Assembly: GCF_024714495.1 (NCBI RefSeq)
Contig: NZ_JAMZMJ010000007.1
Coordinates: forward strand, 184,561 to 248,560
DNA: 64,000 bases
DNA from: Marinoscillum pacificum
GTDB taxonomy: Bacteria > Bacteroidota > Bacteroidia > Cytophagales > Cyclobacteriaceae
Reading direction: 5' to 3'
Positions 55,601 to 64,000 of the stretch are shown piece by piece. Both the position numbers and the translations under genes were made by a program. The notes under the pieces are model-generated. The model was not told the DNA's origin, did no database searches, and saw only the letters and a list, made by a program, of their open reading frames with translations. The first letter of the stretch is position 1, and each line of letters begins with the position of its first letter.

Positions 55601-57325
55601 TTACTGAATTGAAGGAATATTTAAACTAGCAATAGTGCCTTTTTCTTCTGTGGAGTTTTTCAGGTCAAATGAGAATTGTGACTTAAACTGTTGACTAAGA
55701 ATAGCTAACCGTTCTTTAGTAATGCTTGTGGCCAATGATTTGTGTTCGGTAATTGTGTGGTGTTCTGAATTTAGACCGTGACCATTGTCCTGAACCGTCA
55801 ATTGGATGCTATTTTCTGCTTTCTTAAATGTGATGTTGATGAAACCATTTGCAATACCGGCAAGACCATGTTCGATAGCATTTTCTACCAATGGCTGTGC
55901 GAATAGAGGAGGAATTCTAATTTCTTCAGTGGCAATGCTGGTGTCCACATCTATTTGGAAATGAAAGGAGTTTTTAAATCTCAATTGTTGAATTTCCAGG
56001 TAATTGGTAAGCATGTCTACCTCCTCTTGTATAGAGATAAACTCTTCCCTGCTGTGCTCCAGAATCTGACGCATCAGTTTGCCAAATTTGGATAGGTACT
56101 TAACAGACTCTTTAGTGTCACTTTGAAGAATGTAGTTTTGAATAGATGCCAGCGCATTAAAAATGAAGTGTGGGTTCATTTGAAGTCTTAATGCACGTTG
56201 TTCTATGTTAGAAACTGCTTGCTGATGCTTGTGTTTTCTTCTTTGGTAAAAAATGAAGCCAGCGAGAACTATTACCAGAAATGCAATAGCAACAACCGCC
56301 AAGAGAATGTTTCGCTGATTAATTTGGAGCGCTTGGATCTGACTTTGCTGAGATAGGTTTTGAATCTCCTGATCCTTTTTGGTAGTTTCGTATTGAGTTT
56401 CCAGGGTTGTGAGTTGCTTGTTCTTTTGTTCGTTAAACAAACTATCATTCAGTGATTTAAAATCTTTATGGTATTGATAGGCACGTTTGTAGTTTCCTAT
56501 ATTTTCGTAAGCTTCAGCCAAAATGCCATAGACATCTTTTATTCTCGTTTTTTCGCTTATTATTTGATAATGTTCCAATGCTTTTTGAGCGTAACGAATC
56601 GCATCGGAATAATCCTCAATTGCCATAGCCGTTTCAGCCAGCCGAAGATTGGAATAGCCTAAATTCCAGGCGGATCCTTGTGGACCAACTAACTCAATTG
56701 TTCGTTGATATTGTTGTTTCGCTTTGAGAAAATTCTTCAATTCTTTGTAAGAGTCACCTATCAAGTTGCTGGCAGAGGCTATTCTCAAAGTGTCTTTAGT
56801 CTTTACTCCTAGCTGATAAGCTTTCTTTAGAAGTGTTAGACCAGAATCAGGTAAGTGATTTTTGTTAAGTAGGTAGCCAGTGGTAATGAATGTATTCGCA
56901 ATATTGGCGGTGTCCTTTAATTCAATAAACTCTTTGAGTCCTCGACGTAGTATGATAAGAGCCAGGGAGTCATTTTGCCGTTTCATATGCATGAGCCCTA
57001 GATTGTATTGGATTTTAGCAATACCTAGTCGATTGTTAATCTTTTCGTGGATGCCTAAAGATTCATAATAATACTTTTGAGCATTGATATAGTCTGATAA
57101 AATATCGGCCATCATCCCTCTCACACCCAATGCTTCTGCCATGTACAGACTGTCATTAGATTGGTGAGCCAATGAATCCAGTAGATCCACGTAATAGTGT
57201 GCAGAATCAATATTGATATACACAAGGCCGTGAGATTTTTCGTATAAGGATTGCAATTTCTGAGCTTCAATCTGGGAAGAAACTCCAAGAAAAATCACTA
57301 AGATTAATCGAAAATATAGCTTCAT
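55601..57325 (-). CDS. TPR-containing LytS-type sensor histidine kinase (copy proximal to the regulator)
   Basis: 574 residues. Signal sequence 'LYFRLILVIFLGVSSQIEAQ', then TPR repeats in the periplasm (about 30-300, 'AKIQYNLGLMHMKRQNDSLA', 'ALEHYQIISEKTRIKDVYGI'), a coiled segment ('ETTKKDQEIQNLSQQSQIQ'), one membrane helix ('ILLAVVAIAFLVIVLAGFIF') and a cytoplasmic His_kinase domain. The phospho-acceptor His386 lies in 'LQMNPHFIFNALASI'. The ATPase part has 'PPLFAQPLVENAIEHGL' (N box) and 'VQDNGHGL' (G box). From the coiled segment through the histidine region it is almost identical to the next kinase. Autophosphorylation and transfer to the adjacent LytTR regulator are the expected reactions; the signal is unknown. 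Confidence 0.94.
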   Translation of the reverse strand: MKLYFRLILVIFLGVSSQIEAQKLQSLYEKSHGLVYINIDSAHYYVDLLDSLAHQSNDSLYMAEALGVRGMMADILSDYINAQKYYYESLGIHEKINNRLGIAKIQYNLGLMHMKRQNDSLALIILRRGLKEFIELKDTANIANTFITTGYLLNKNHLPDSGLTLLKKAYQLGVKTKDTLRIASASNLIGDSYKELKNFLKAKQQYQRTIELVGPQGSAWNLGYSNLRLAETAMAIEDYSDAIRYAQKALEHYQIISEKTRIKDVYGILAEAYENIGNYKRAYQYHKDFKSLNDSLFNEQKNKQLTTLETQYETTKKDQEIQNLSQQSQIQALQINQRNILLAVVAIAFLVIVLAGFIFYQRRKHKHQQAVSNIEQRALRLQMNPHFIFNALASIQNYILQSDTKESVKYLSKFGKLMRQILEHSREEFISIQEEVDMLTNYLEIQQLRFKNSFHFQIDVDTSIATEEIRIPPLFAQPLVENAIEHGLAGIANGFINITFKKAENSIQLTVQDNGHGLNSEHHTITEHKSLATSITKERLAILSQQFKSQFSFDLKNSTEEKGTIASLNIPSIQ

Positions 57326-57387
57326 ACAATATGCTGTTTAAAATCTCATGCCTTACTATAATTGTCGTAAAGAAGACCTAAGATAAA

Positions 57388-59379
57388 TCAGCTTTTATGT
57401 GGAAGTATTAGGGTTGCCAGTGTTCCTGATTCAAACTTTTGTGGATGGGAATATTTCAGGTTGGAAGCGAATCGTTGACCAAATAAACCCAGTCTATCAA
57501 GAGTGATTTTGGTAGCCATTGATTTGTGATTTGTAGTACTTACTGATTTATTCATACCTCTCCCATTGTCAGAAACCGACAAAAGAACGCCTTCTTTTGT
57601 TTTATCAAAAGATATCTCCACAAGTCCATTCTCAACTCCGGTCAAACCATGTTCAATAGCGTTTTCTACAAGTGGCTGGGCAAAAAGAGGTGGAATTTTT
57701 ACATTTTCAGCATCCAGTTCGTCAGCAATATGAATAGTGAATTGAAAAGAGTTTTGAAACCTAAGTTGCTGGATTTGCAAATAGTTGGTTAGCATGTCGG
57801 CTTCATCCTCAATGCTGATAAACTCTTGTCTACTGTGTTCCAGAATCTGACGCATAAGTTTACCAAACTTGGAAAGGTATTTAACAGATTCTTTAGTATC
57901 ACTTTGAAGAATGTAGTTTTGAATAGATGCGAGTGCATTGAAAATGAAGTGTGGATTCATTTGAAGTCTTAATGCACGCTGTTCGATGTTAGAAACTGCT
58001 TGCTGGTGTTTGTATTTTCTTCGTTGATAAAAGATGAAGCCAGCAAGAACTAGCACTAGAAATGCAATAACAATGACCGCTAAAAGAGTATTTCGCTGGC
58101 TAATTTGAAGCGCTTGAATCTGACTCTGCTGAGATAGGTTCTGAATCTCTTGATCCTTTTTGGCAGTTTCGTATTGAGTTTGAAGCTCATCGATTTGTGT
58201 AATCTTTTCTTGCTTGAAAATACTGTCACCTATCGTTTTCTCTTCCGCTAGTAAACCATATGCAAATTTGTAATCTCCGGATGCTTCATAGATTTTGGTG
58301 GCGAACTCAAGAGATCGTTGAAGCTCGTGTATCATTCCAGCTTCTCTAGCTTGATCTATAGAGCGGTTGATGTAATTTTTTGCCTTAACAAACTCTTGTT
58401 TGTCGAGATACAAGTTTGCTAAAAACTTATTAGCTCTGATGATACCTTCTTTGTGGCTAGTTTTCTCATAGAGGGATAAGCTCTTCTGGAAGTATTCTTC
58501 TGCAGCATCAGTATCTCCCAGCTCCAGAGTTACTTCACCAATATTTCTGTAAGACGCTGCCAATCCGGTCTGGTCACCCATGGCTTCTTGTAGGGCTGTG
58601 GCACTCTTGAAATAGTACAACGCTGAGTCGTATTGCTTTTTTTCTGACAAAATTGACCCAATGTTTAAATAGTTTCTACTTTGAACAGGCTTGTGTCCAG
58701 AAGCTATGGCATTTTCCAGGCTTTGATGATAATATTTCATAGCCTGATCATATGCATCTTGTTTGTAGTAAATATTTCCCAGGTTCAGGTACGCAATTGT
58801 TAGTCCTGCCTGATGGTTGATTCTCTCAAAGACCTTTATCGCTTCAATATGATTTTGAGTCGCACTATCCAGTTTTCCTTCTGAAATGAAATTGGAGCCG
58901 ATATTCAGAAGCAGACGTGCCTTTCCGAATTCATCAGACACGAATCTTAATGCTTGTTGATAGCTAATGTTAGATGAATCAAGGTTTCCTAACCTTTTGT
59001 ATGAAATGCCCAGATTATTATACGCGGCTTCTTGATTGCTTGAGTCTTTTGATGATTCAAAAAAAGGTAAGGCAGATTGAAACTGATCAATAGCCTTGTC
59101 ATAATTGCCCTGATCGTTAAAGAGAATTCCCCGCAATATTTTGACTCTGGCTATTCCTTTTTCATAATTGAGTTCTCTTGCAGAAACATTAGCTACTTCT
59201 AAGAGGGAGTCTGCTTTATCACGGTCCGAGTTTCTATATTGAAACACCAATTCAATTAAAATGTCGACCTTGTCCTGAGCAGAAGCCGTTTTAATAGTTT
59301 CGTGTAAACTGTCAATAACTTGAGCAGTCGATTGGACAGCTATCAACAGACCGAATAAGACAGATGCAATTAATCTCAT
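57388..59379 (-). CDS. TPR-containing LytS-type sensor histidine kinase (distal copy)
   Basis: 663 residues. Signal sequence 'LIASVLFGLLIAVQSTAQ', a longer periplasmic TPR array than the paralogue (about 25-385, with 'AAYNNLGISYKRLGNLDSSN', 'AYLNLGNIYYKQDAYDQAMK', 'RSRNYLNIGSIL'-like units), the coiled segment 'ETAKKDQEIQNLSQQSQIQ', one membrane helix ('LLAVIVIAFLVLVLAGFIF') and the His_kinase domain with His477 in 'LQMNPHFIFNALASI', N box 'PPLFAQPLVENAIEHGL' and G box 'VSDNGRGMN'. All catalytic points are present, so both copies should be active. It is 62 bp upstream of the shorter copy on the same strand; the two probably share the LytTR regulator but sense different things through different TPR domains. 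Confidence 0.94.
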   Translation of the reverse strand: MRLIASVLFGLLIAVQSTAQVIDSLHETIKTASAQDKVDILIELVFQYRNSDRDKADSLLEVANVSARELNYEKGIARVKILRGILFNDQGNYDKAIDQFQSALPFFESSKDSSNQEAAYNNLGISYKRLGNLDSSNISYQQALRFVSDEFGKARLLLNIGSNFISEGKLDSATQNHIEAIKVFERINHQAGLTIAYLNLGNIYYKQDAYDQAMKYYHQSLENAIASGHKPVQSRNYLNIGSILSEKKQYDSALYYFKSATALQEAMGDQTGLAASYRNIGEVTLELGDTDAAEEYFQKSLSLYEKTSHKEGIIRANKFLANLYLDKQEFVKAKNYINRSIDQAREAGMIHELQRSLEFATKIYEASGDYKFAYGLLAEEKTIGDSIFKQEKITQIDELQTQYETAKKDQEIQNLSQQSQIQALQISQRNTLLAVIVIAFLVLVLAGFIFYQRRKYKHQQAVSNIEQRALRLQMNPHFIFNALASIQNYILQSDTKESVKYLSKFGKLMRQILEHSRQEFISIEDEADMLTNYLQIQQLRFQNSFQFTIHIADELDAENVKIPPLFAQPLVENAIEHGLTGVENGLVEISFDKTKEGVLLSVSDNGRGMNKSVSTTNHKSMATKITLDRLGLFGQRFASNLKYSHPQKFESGTLATLILPHKS

Positions 59380-59452
59380 GAGTACAGGAGTCGTTTTGTT
59401 CTGGCGGTGAACTCAATTACTAATGCGAGAAATAAATAGATTATGATTGATT

Positions 59453-60856
59453 CTATTTCTTTAGCTCTCCTTCACTGTCTGCAATCAATGTTGCTACTGT
59501 TGCATCTCCTGTTACATTAACAACCGTACGGCACATATCCAGGATTCTATCTACAGGGAAGATGATGGCAATCCATGCAGGATTAAGTCCTACAGATTGT
59601 AGTACGATGATCATCATAATCAAGCCTGCGCTCGGAACTGCAGCAGCACCTATGGAGGCAAGAGTTGCCGTTAAAACTATCGTCAACTGCTGTGCTAAAG
59701 TCAAGTCTACTAAATGCATCTGCGCTAAGAAAACTACTGCCACTGCCTGGTATAAACTTGTTCCATCCATGTTGACCGTAGCTCCTACAGGTAGCACGAA
59801 GCTGGCAATGTTCTTGGACACGCCCATGTTCTCCTCTACACACTCCATAGTTACTGGAAGCGTTGCAGCACTAGAGCTTGTAGAAAATGCCAGGAATTGA
59901 GCTGGAGAGATGTTCTTAAAAAATTGTTTGTAGCTCAAGTCTTTGATAAACAGAACTGCTAACAATGGATAGAAGATGAATATCATAAAGGCAAGCCCCA
60001 ATACGAGCGTAATAGAGTACGATCCAAGACCTTTGAATATTTCGAAAACTTCCGCTGGAGAGTCAGCCATTTTGGCAATTACCCCGGCTAGTAAACAGAA
60101 CACAAAGAATGGTGCAGCCTTCATTACCAGTTCTACCATTTTCAGGAATACCTCATTGGCGCCATCGATAAAATCGATCACTGGTTTTGCCTTTTCAGAA
60201 GGAACTAAAACGAGCGTGATTCCGAAGAAAATGGCGAAGAAGATTACCTGAAGCATCAGTTTGTTATTAGAGATACTCACAATGATGTTTTCAGGAACCA
60301 TATCCACGACAAATTGTAATGGAGGAGCATCTTGAGTCTCTGCCGCAGCAGCCATTTTATCAGAGATGTCCGTTTTTGGAGCTGAGTAATTTGGGTCATC
60401 AGTTACCTCTTTTACTACATCAGCATATTGAGGATCAGAAAGAAAGTCCTTATCGTCTTTTGGTTTTACTCCTGATGTTTCACTCACCCAAAGCTCATAA
60501 GTGATTCTGTTTTTGACACGCTGATCATTGTCTATGTAATCACCAGGCTTTATCACATTAACTAATAATAAACCAACCCCAACGGCGATCACAGTGGTTA
60601 CCAGGTATGTACCTAATGTTTTAGCCCCTAGTCTACCTAATTTAGTGACATCACTTAATCCAGACACGCCACTGATAATTGAGAAGAGAACCAATGGTAC
60701 CGCTATGAATTTCAGAAGTCTGATGAAAATGGTTCCGAATGGATCAATCCAATTAATGGTAAATTCATTCCAGCCCATAGCGCTTGAAATAAACGCATAA
60801 ATGACTCCCAGAATTAAACCAATAATGATCTTGACGTGAAGGGGTAAGTTTTTCAT
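59453..60856 (-). CDS. Dicarboxylate/amino acid:cation symporter (DAACS family)
   Basis: 467 residues. The C-terminal half has the family's transport core: serine-rich hairpin 'AFSTSSSAATLPVTMECVE', then 'LPVGATVNMDGTSLYQAVAV' with the NMDGT cation site (near residue 362), and 'AAVPSAGLIMMIIVLQSVG'. N-terminal helices form the trimer scaffold ('FIRLLKFIAVPLVLFSIISG'). These proteins take up glutamate, aspartate or C4-dicarboxylates with Na+ or H+. Between helices 3 and 4 (about residues 108-185) lies a long, charged hydrophilic insert that is absent from the compact archaeal GltPh type; a large extracytoplasmic loop here occurs in some Bacteroidota members. Substrate cannot be fixed. Stands between chorismate synthase and the kinases; functional link unlikely. 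Confidence 0.94.
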   Translation of the reverse strand: MKNLPLHVKIIIGLILGVIYAFISSAMGWNEFTINWIDPFGTIFIRLLKFIAVPLVLFSIISGVSGLSDVTKLGRLGAKTLGTYLVTTVIAVGVGLLLVNVIKPGDYIDNDQRVKNRITYELWVSETSGVKPKDDKDFLSDPQYADVVKEVTDDPNYSAPKTDISDKMAAAAETQDAPPLQFVVDMVPENIIVSISNNKLMLQVIFFAIFFGITLVLVPSEKAKPVIDFIDGANEVFLKMVELVMKAAPFFVFCLLAGVIAKMADSPAEVFEIFKGLGSYSITLVLGLAFMIFIFYPLLAVLFIKDLSYKQFFKNISPAQFLAFSTSSSAATLPVTMECVEENMGVSKNIASFVLPVGATVNMDGTSLYQAVAVVFLAQMHLVDLTLAQQLTIVLTATLASIGAAAVPSAGLIMMIIVLQSVGLNPAWIAIIFPVDRILDMCRTVVNVTGDATVATLIADSEGELKK

Positions 60857-60890
60857 AAGCTGATGTTTCCTGTGTCTATTTGAATTGAGA

Positions 60891-61973
60891 TTAAACCTCT
60901 AATTTATTGGTTCTGGCTATCAATAGAAAATCAGCGATGACAAGGGCGGACATAGCTTCCACGATCGGTACAGCTCTTGGTACCACACATGGGTCATGTC
61001 TTCCTTTTCCTGAGACTACAGCTTCATTGCCATGCTTATCTATACTGTCTTGATCTTGCATGATAGTAGCTACAGGTTTAAAGGCTACATTGAAGTAAAT
61101 GTCCTGGCCATTCGAAATACCACCCTGGATTCCTCCAGAGTAATTGGTTTTCGTTTTTACAACGCCTTCTTCTATATAGAACGCATCGTTATGCTCAGAT
61201 CCACGCATTTTCACTCCTTCAAAGCCACTTCCATATTCGAAACCTTTTACCGCATTAATGCTAAGCATGGCTTTGCCTAATTCGGCATGTAGTTTATCAA
61301 ATGCAGGCTCTCCCAAACCAGTAGGAACTCCTTTAATGACTCCAGTGACCACTCCACCGATTGTATCACGATCTTTTCTTACTTGATCGATGTAGTCATA
61401 CATCTGCTGCGCAATTTCCTGATCTGGGCAACGAACGTCATTCAGTTCGGTTTGAGATAGGTCTAACTCTGTATAATGTTTATTCAGTGATAGATCACCT
61501 ACTTGAGAAACATACGCATGAAATGAGATGCCAAATTCTTTGAGCATTAACTTGGCAATAGCACCTGCGGCCACTCGAGCTGCTGTTTCTCTCGCAGAGC
61601 TTCTTCCGCCTCCACGATAGTCACGAATGCCATATTTGGTTTCGTAGGTGTAGTCGGCATGAGAAGGTCTAAACTTCTCAGCGATATGACCGTAATCTTT
61701 ACTCTTTTGGTCTTTATTTCGAATGACCATGCCAATAGGTGTACCTGTAGTTTTATCTTCAAAAACACCACTTAATATTTCTACCTGATCTTCTTCTTGT
61801 CGTTGTGTAACGATTTTGGATTGACCTGGCTTTCTTCTGGCAAGTTCATTTTGAATGAATTCCATATCTATTGGAATTCCAGCAGGACAACCATTGATGG
61901 TTACGCCAATTGCAGCGCCATGTGATTCCCCGAATGTAGTTATGCTAAAAATCTTTCCGAATATATTTCCCAT
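60891..61973 (-). CDS. aroC: Chorismate synthase
   Basis: 360 residues, normal length. It catalyses the last step of the shikimate pathway, 5-enolpyruvylshikimate-3-phosphate to chorismate, using reduced FMN in the cytoplasm. Signature stretches are all present: '[19 protein letters not shown]' near residue 14, '[19 protein letters not shown]' near 46, '[20 protein letters not shown]' and '[19 protein letters not shown]' near 103-140, and '[20 protein letters not shown]' near 280. The single ATG at 61973 gives the family's N-terminus '[19 protein letters not shown]'. Flanked by the symporter (34 bp downstream) and BatD (110 bp upstream), all on the minus strand; other aromatic pathway genes are not in the window. 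Confidence 0.98.
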   Translation of the reverse strand: MGNIFGKIFSITTFGESHGAAIGVTINGCPAGIPIDMEFIQNELARRKPGQSKIVTQRQEEDQVEILSGVFEDKTTGTPIGMVIRNKDQKSKDYGHIAEKFRPSHADYTYETKYGIRDYRGGGRSSARETAARVAAGAIAKLMLKEFGISFHAYVSQVGDLSLNKHYTELDLSQTELNDVRCPDQEIAQQMYDYIDQVRKDRDTIGGVVTGVIKGVPTGLGEPAFDKLHAELGKAMLSINAVKGFEYGSGFEGVKMRGSEHNDAFYIEEGVVKTKTNYSGGIQGGISNGQDIYFNVAFKPVATIMQDQDSIDKHGNEAVVSGKGRHDPCVVPRAVPIVEAMSALVIADFLLIARTNKLEV

Positions 61974-62083
61974 CTCTTCTTTGATTCTATATCAACCAAA
62001 CGGGCAAAGATATTCGCATTTGCTTGCGATTAGCTATGTTTCGTAGGATTTTAAGCCTCTCGCTTCTATAAAATTTGGCTTTC

Positions 62084-63532
62084 TTATTTTTTGAATACCA
62101 TATATCCTGTCAAGCCTATCATAATGACGATAAAAACGTTCATTAGGATCTTCATCCAAGAGCTTTCATTCATTCCGGCCAGAGTGTTGTCTTTAAACTC
62201 TATACCGTCATAAAATGATCCCATGTCATTGGATAGGATGTATTCATTTTTTCGGCTAGATCCAGTTACTACAAGAGTTTGCTGTGATCTCAGGGTGTCA
62301 TATTTCTCGTCTTCAGGGTTGAAATATACCCATTGAAACAGATCTCCTAGTTTGTATTCTCCAGGTTCATTTGGAATACCATAGTAGTTGAAGCTCTTGG
62401 TGCCTGTTACCCGTCCAGATGAACGGTTGATGTCTTGTTTTACGTTCGGCGCATACAAGTCAAATGCATCTGTTTGTGGAAGAACTGGTTCTTCCATCGC
62501 ACTAATGTTTCCTTCTCCTATGATATTAAAAGAGTAGTTGAAGCTTTCGCCTGTTTTCACTTCCAGGCTGTTGATTTTCTCGGCTAGTCTGTAGTCACCT
62601 ACCGCTACGCGTTCTTTGAGTGGGTGAGGAGGTAGCTCTCGTACCTTTACTGCTTTTGGCTTGGAGTAGAAGGTTTCATAATCTTCCATTCTGTTTCTAC
62701 CGAAGAAGGATGGGTTCTTAGCTACTTTATACTTGATTAGTTTCAATCCTACCGACGGGAAAGAAATGTCTTGCAGGTTCAATGGATAAAATGCGGCCTG
62801 GTAAATCTTGTATTGAGTGTACGCTCGGTTATTAATGGTGACTGGCTGGCCATTGATGTTGTCTATGTTGAAGTTTTCTTCCCAGCAGCTTGATGGTTTA
62901 ATGTCTTTAACAATGTCTGTGATTTGTTTACCCAGATCATAAAAGCGCATGTCTGCCCGATTCGATTCTGCTACATAAAAAGCAAGTGTAGTTGTGAATC
63001 CCTCGCCCACATACACTTCAGATTTGTCTGTAGTTAATGCGAGGAATGCATCAGCCTCCACATCAATAAACTCTGTAGGCTGAGAGTCTCTATTTCTAAA
63101 CATGTCAAACGGGTCTCCAAATGGGTCGTTTGATCTTCGTTGTTGCTGCTGTTGTGCTTCGCCAACTTTAATGGTAAAACCAGAAACTGAAATATTTTCT
63201 CCATTAACCTCCATAGTAAAGCCTGGAACGTTGAAATTCCCTTCCCTGGTTGGCTGGTAGTTTTGTGTGATGCTTTGTGAAGAAGTCATTTTACCATTGA
63301 CAAAACTGGTCGATGAAGACGAAGAAGTTCCTCGTTTCACAAATCCCTCTATGTCTGGAAATGGACTGTAATTTTTTAGTCGCTCATTTTCAACGGTAAG
63401 TGTAATCTTAAAGTATTGATTTACAGCTACATCTGTTGAGCCTACTGCAATTTTTTTATCTTGTGCAAAAGCACTTGATAGTAAAACCAAGATAAAAAAA
63501 CAACCTAACCCGAAAACCCTCGTATTTATCAT
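62084..63532 (-). CDS. batD: BatD-family protein
   Basis: 482 residues. Signal peptide 'GCFFILVLLSSAFAQ', then beta-sandwich domains with the BatD N-terminal hallmarks ('NQYFKITLTVENERLKNYSP', 'FPDIEGFVKRGTSSSSSTSF', 'NVPGFTMEVNGENISVSGFT'), a Gln/Arg-rich loop with 'QQQQQRRSNDPFGDPFDMF', further beta domains ('ATEEFIDVEA'-like, 'VAVGDYRLAEKINS'), and a C-terminal membrane helix (about 462-480, 'ILMNVFIVIMIGLTGYMVF'), so most of the protein faces the periplasm. In Bacteroides, BatA-E affect oxygen tolerance; here BatD stands alone without BatA, B, C or E. A general stress or envelope role is the safest statement. Divergent from the small gene at 63676. Confidence 0.9.
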   Translation of the reverse strand: MINTRVFGLGCFFILVLLSSAFAQDKKIAVGSTDVAVNQYFKITLTVENERLKNYSPFPDIEGFVKRGTSSSSSTSFVNGKMTSSQSITQNYQPTREGNFNVPGFTMEVNGENISVSGFTIKVGEAQQQQQRRSNDPFGDPFDMFRNRDSQPTEFIDVEADAFLALTTDKSEVYVGEGFTTTLAFYVAESNRADMRFYDLGKQITDIVKDIKPSSCWEENFNIDNINGQPVTINNRAYTQYKIYQAAFYPLNLQDISFPSVGLKLIKYKVAKNPSFFGRNRMEDYETFYSKPKAVKVRELPPHPLKERVAVGDYRLAEKINSLEVKTGESFNYSFNIIGEGNISAMEEPVLPQTDAFDLYAPNVKQDINRSSGRVTGTKSFNYYGIPNEPGEYKLGDLFQWVYFNPEDEKYDTLRSQQTLVVTGSSRKNEYILSNDMGSFYDGIEFKDNTLAGMNESSWMKILMNVFIVIMIGLTGYMVFKK

Positions 63533-63570
63533 AAGTTATAATGAAAACGATTGCAAAATGTCATTCAATC

Positions 63571-63630
63571 TTTAGCTACAAAGCTAAAAATTGTTTAACT
63601 TTTCCTTAACTGCGTTTTCAAAGGAAAACG
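63571..63630. promoter_or_regulatory. Two short hairpins in the divergent batD/small-gene intergenic region
   Basis: TTTAGCT-ACAA-AGCTAAA (63571-63588) and CGTTTTC-AAAG-GAAAACG (63613-63630) are two perfect 7-bp inverted repeats with 4-base loops, between the divergent starts of batD (63532) and the small gene (63676). They may be operator sites or leader-RNA hairpins; no function can be assigned. Confidence 0.4.
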
Positions 63631-63675
63631 TCAAATTTACATCATTAGTTAACCCTTTAACAAAATTTTAGATTT

Positions 63676-63867
63676 ATGTTAGAGTATTTCAAAACCATTC
63701 TCTCCAAAGTGAGTTTTGACCGGTGGCTCTTTGAGAAAGAGCTGAAGAAAGCAATTAAGTCTCTCGTCCCGGATGAAATTATGACCTTACGGGACTGGTG
63801 TTACGATCAATTCGGTCAAGTTTATCAAGCTATATTGGACAAATGCTTCAAAAAAGCGTTAGCCTAA
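63676..63867 (+). CDS. Small conserved-looking 63-residue protein, unknown function
   Basis: ATG at 63676 just after an AT-rich region, a stop at 63865-63867 and a terminator hairpin 6 bp later, so it looks like a complete, separately transcribed gene. The product is helical, with 'SKVSFDRWLFEKELKKAIKS', 'DWCYDQFGQVY' and a basic end 'DKCFKKALA'; it is rich in Trp, Phe and Lys, has two Cys and no signal peptide or membrane helix. Small proteins of this style occur across Cytophagales, but I cannot name a family. Confidence 0.7.
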   Translation: MLEYFKTILSKVSFDRWLFEKELKKAIKSLVPDEIMTLRDWCYDQFGQVYQAILDKCFKKALA

Positions 63868-63872
63868 AATTT

Positions 63873-63917
63873 GAAAAGAGGCCGTCTCAAAAGTATTTGA
63901 GTCGGTCTTTTTGTTTT
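63873..63917 (+). terminator. Terminator of the 63-residue gene
   Basis: AAAGAGGCCGTCTCAAA pairs imperfectly with TTTGAGTCGGTCTTT across a short loop, then a run of T. Unpaired bases occur near GG and T. The A-rich left arm could let it work from the minus strand as well. Confidence 0.75.
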
Positions 63918-63940
63918 AGAGAGATTCAAGATTGGATTCA

Positions 63941-64000
63941 TCAGGATATTATGAGATTTTTAGATTTGAGCAAATGCTTCTTAGCATCAAGCAGCCTTCT
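63941..64000 (-). CDS. Possible C-terminal end of a minus-strand gene cut by the window edge
   Basis: On the minus strand one frame is open from the window edge to a TGA at 63941-63943, giving about 19 residues rich in Leu and Lys. It is too short to recognise. It would fit a gene converging on the terminator at 63873-63917, but chance is not excluded. Confidence 0.2.
   Translation of the reverse strand, partial: RRLLDAKKHLLKSKNLIIS

Noticed and set aside
59562..60251. Several open frames on both strands within the symporter gene
   Set aside because: They overlap conserved transport motifs in the correct frame and show no family features of their own.
1..64000. tRNA, rRNA, insertion sequences, prophage genes, integrases
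   Set aside because: Looked for in all intergenic regions and gene products; none was seen.

Overview
The window is AT-rich chromosomal DNA from a member of the Bacteroidota, most likely a gliding or marine Cytophagales-type bacterium. The genus is an inference; the phylum is well supported. The supporting signs are five exported proteins ending in type IX secretion system (T9SS) sorting domains (four type A, one type B), a PorP/SprF-family outer-membrane protein, SprB-type repeats, a DUF5777 beta-barrel protein, BatD, LytS-type kinases with a LytTR regulator, and start codons mostly without Shine-Dalgarno sequences. I found no rRNA, tRNA, CRISPR array, insertion sequence or prophage.

Layout. 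1-5300 is the 3' part of a giant T9SS-exported adhesin, closed by a strong terminator. 5428-7641 (minus) is a three-gene cluster: SprB-repeat lipoprotein with a haem-c-like site, YceI-like protein, DUF5777 barrel. 8183-10219 (minus) is an ECF sigma factor followed by a protein that appears to span both membranes (anti-sigma-like N-terminus, inner-membrane helix, disordered linker, outer-membrane barrel). Divergent from it, 10416-12929 is a beta-propeller/Y_Y_Y receptor that ends in membrane helices without a kinase. 13125-41948 (plus) is the centre of the window: a tightly packed probable operon of about 29 kb, encoding a fibronectin-III protein, a 3325-residue PKD/Ig protein (type A sorting domain), an M43-type metalloprotease (type A), a 2057-residue PKD/Ig protein (type B), a PorP/SprF barrel fused to a coiled coil and SPOR-like domain, a second outer-membrane barrel, an unrecognised 1718-residue protein and a HEAT-repeat protein, ended by a terminator at 42026-42055.

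42093-48401 is mostly ordinary: an MFS transporter, a hemolysin III/PAQR protein, a SiaC/DUF1987 protein, a small DUF2158-like protein, an FAD-dependent oxidoreductase, two tandem calerythrin-like EF-hand proteins and an Nfu-type iron-sulfur scaffold. 48402-48770 is non-coding and unusually rich in hairpins, including two related terminator modules. 48771-54680 (minus) is another large T9SS-exported LamG/cadherin/Ig protein. 54830-59379 (minus) holds a LytTR response regulator and two recently duplicated TPR histidine kinases. 59453-63532 (minus) holds a dicarboxylate/amino-acid:cation symporter, chorismate synthase and BatD; a 63-residue small protein lies at 63676-63867.

How it fits together (inference): the 13125-41948 operon looks like a self-contained surface-structure system. 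The PorP/SprF-like barrel would serve the type-B-tagged PKD protein, as SprF does for SprB in Flavobacterium, and its SPOR-like tail would tie the complex to peptidoglycan. The protease, second barrel and 1718-residue protein would be processing, anchoring or scaffold parts. The adjacent sigma/anti-sigma pair and the kinase-less receptor are possible but unproven regulators.
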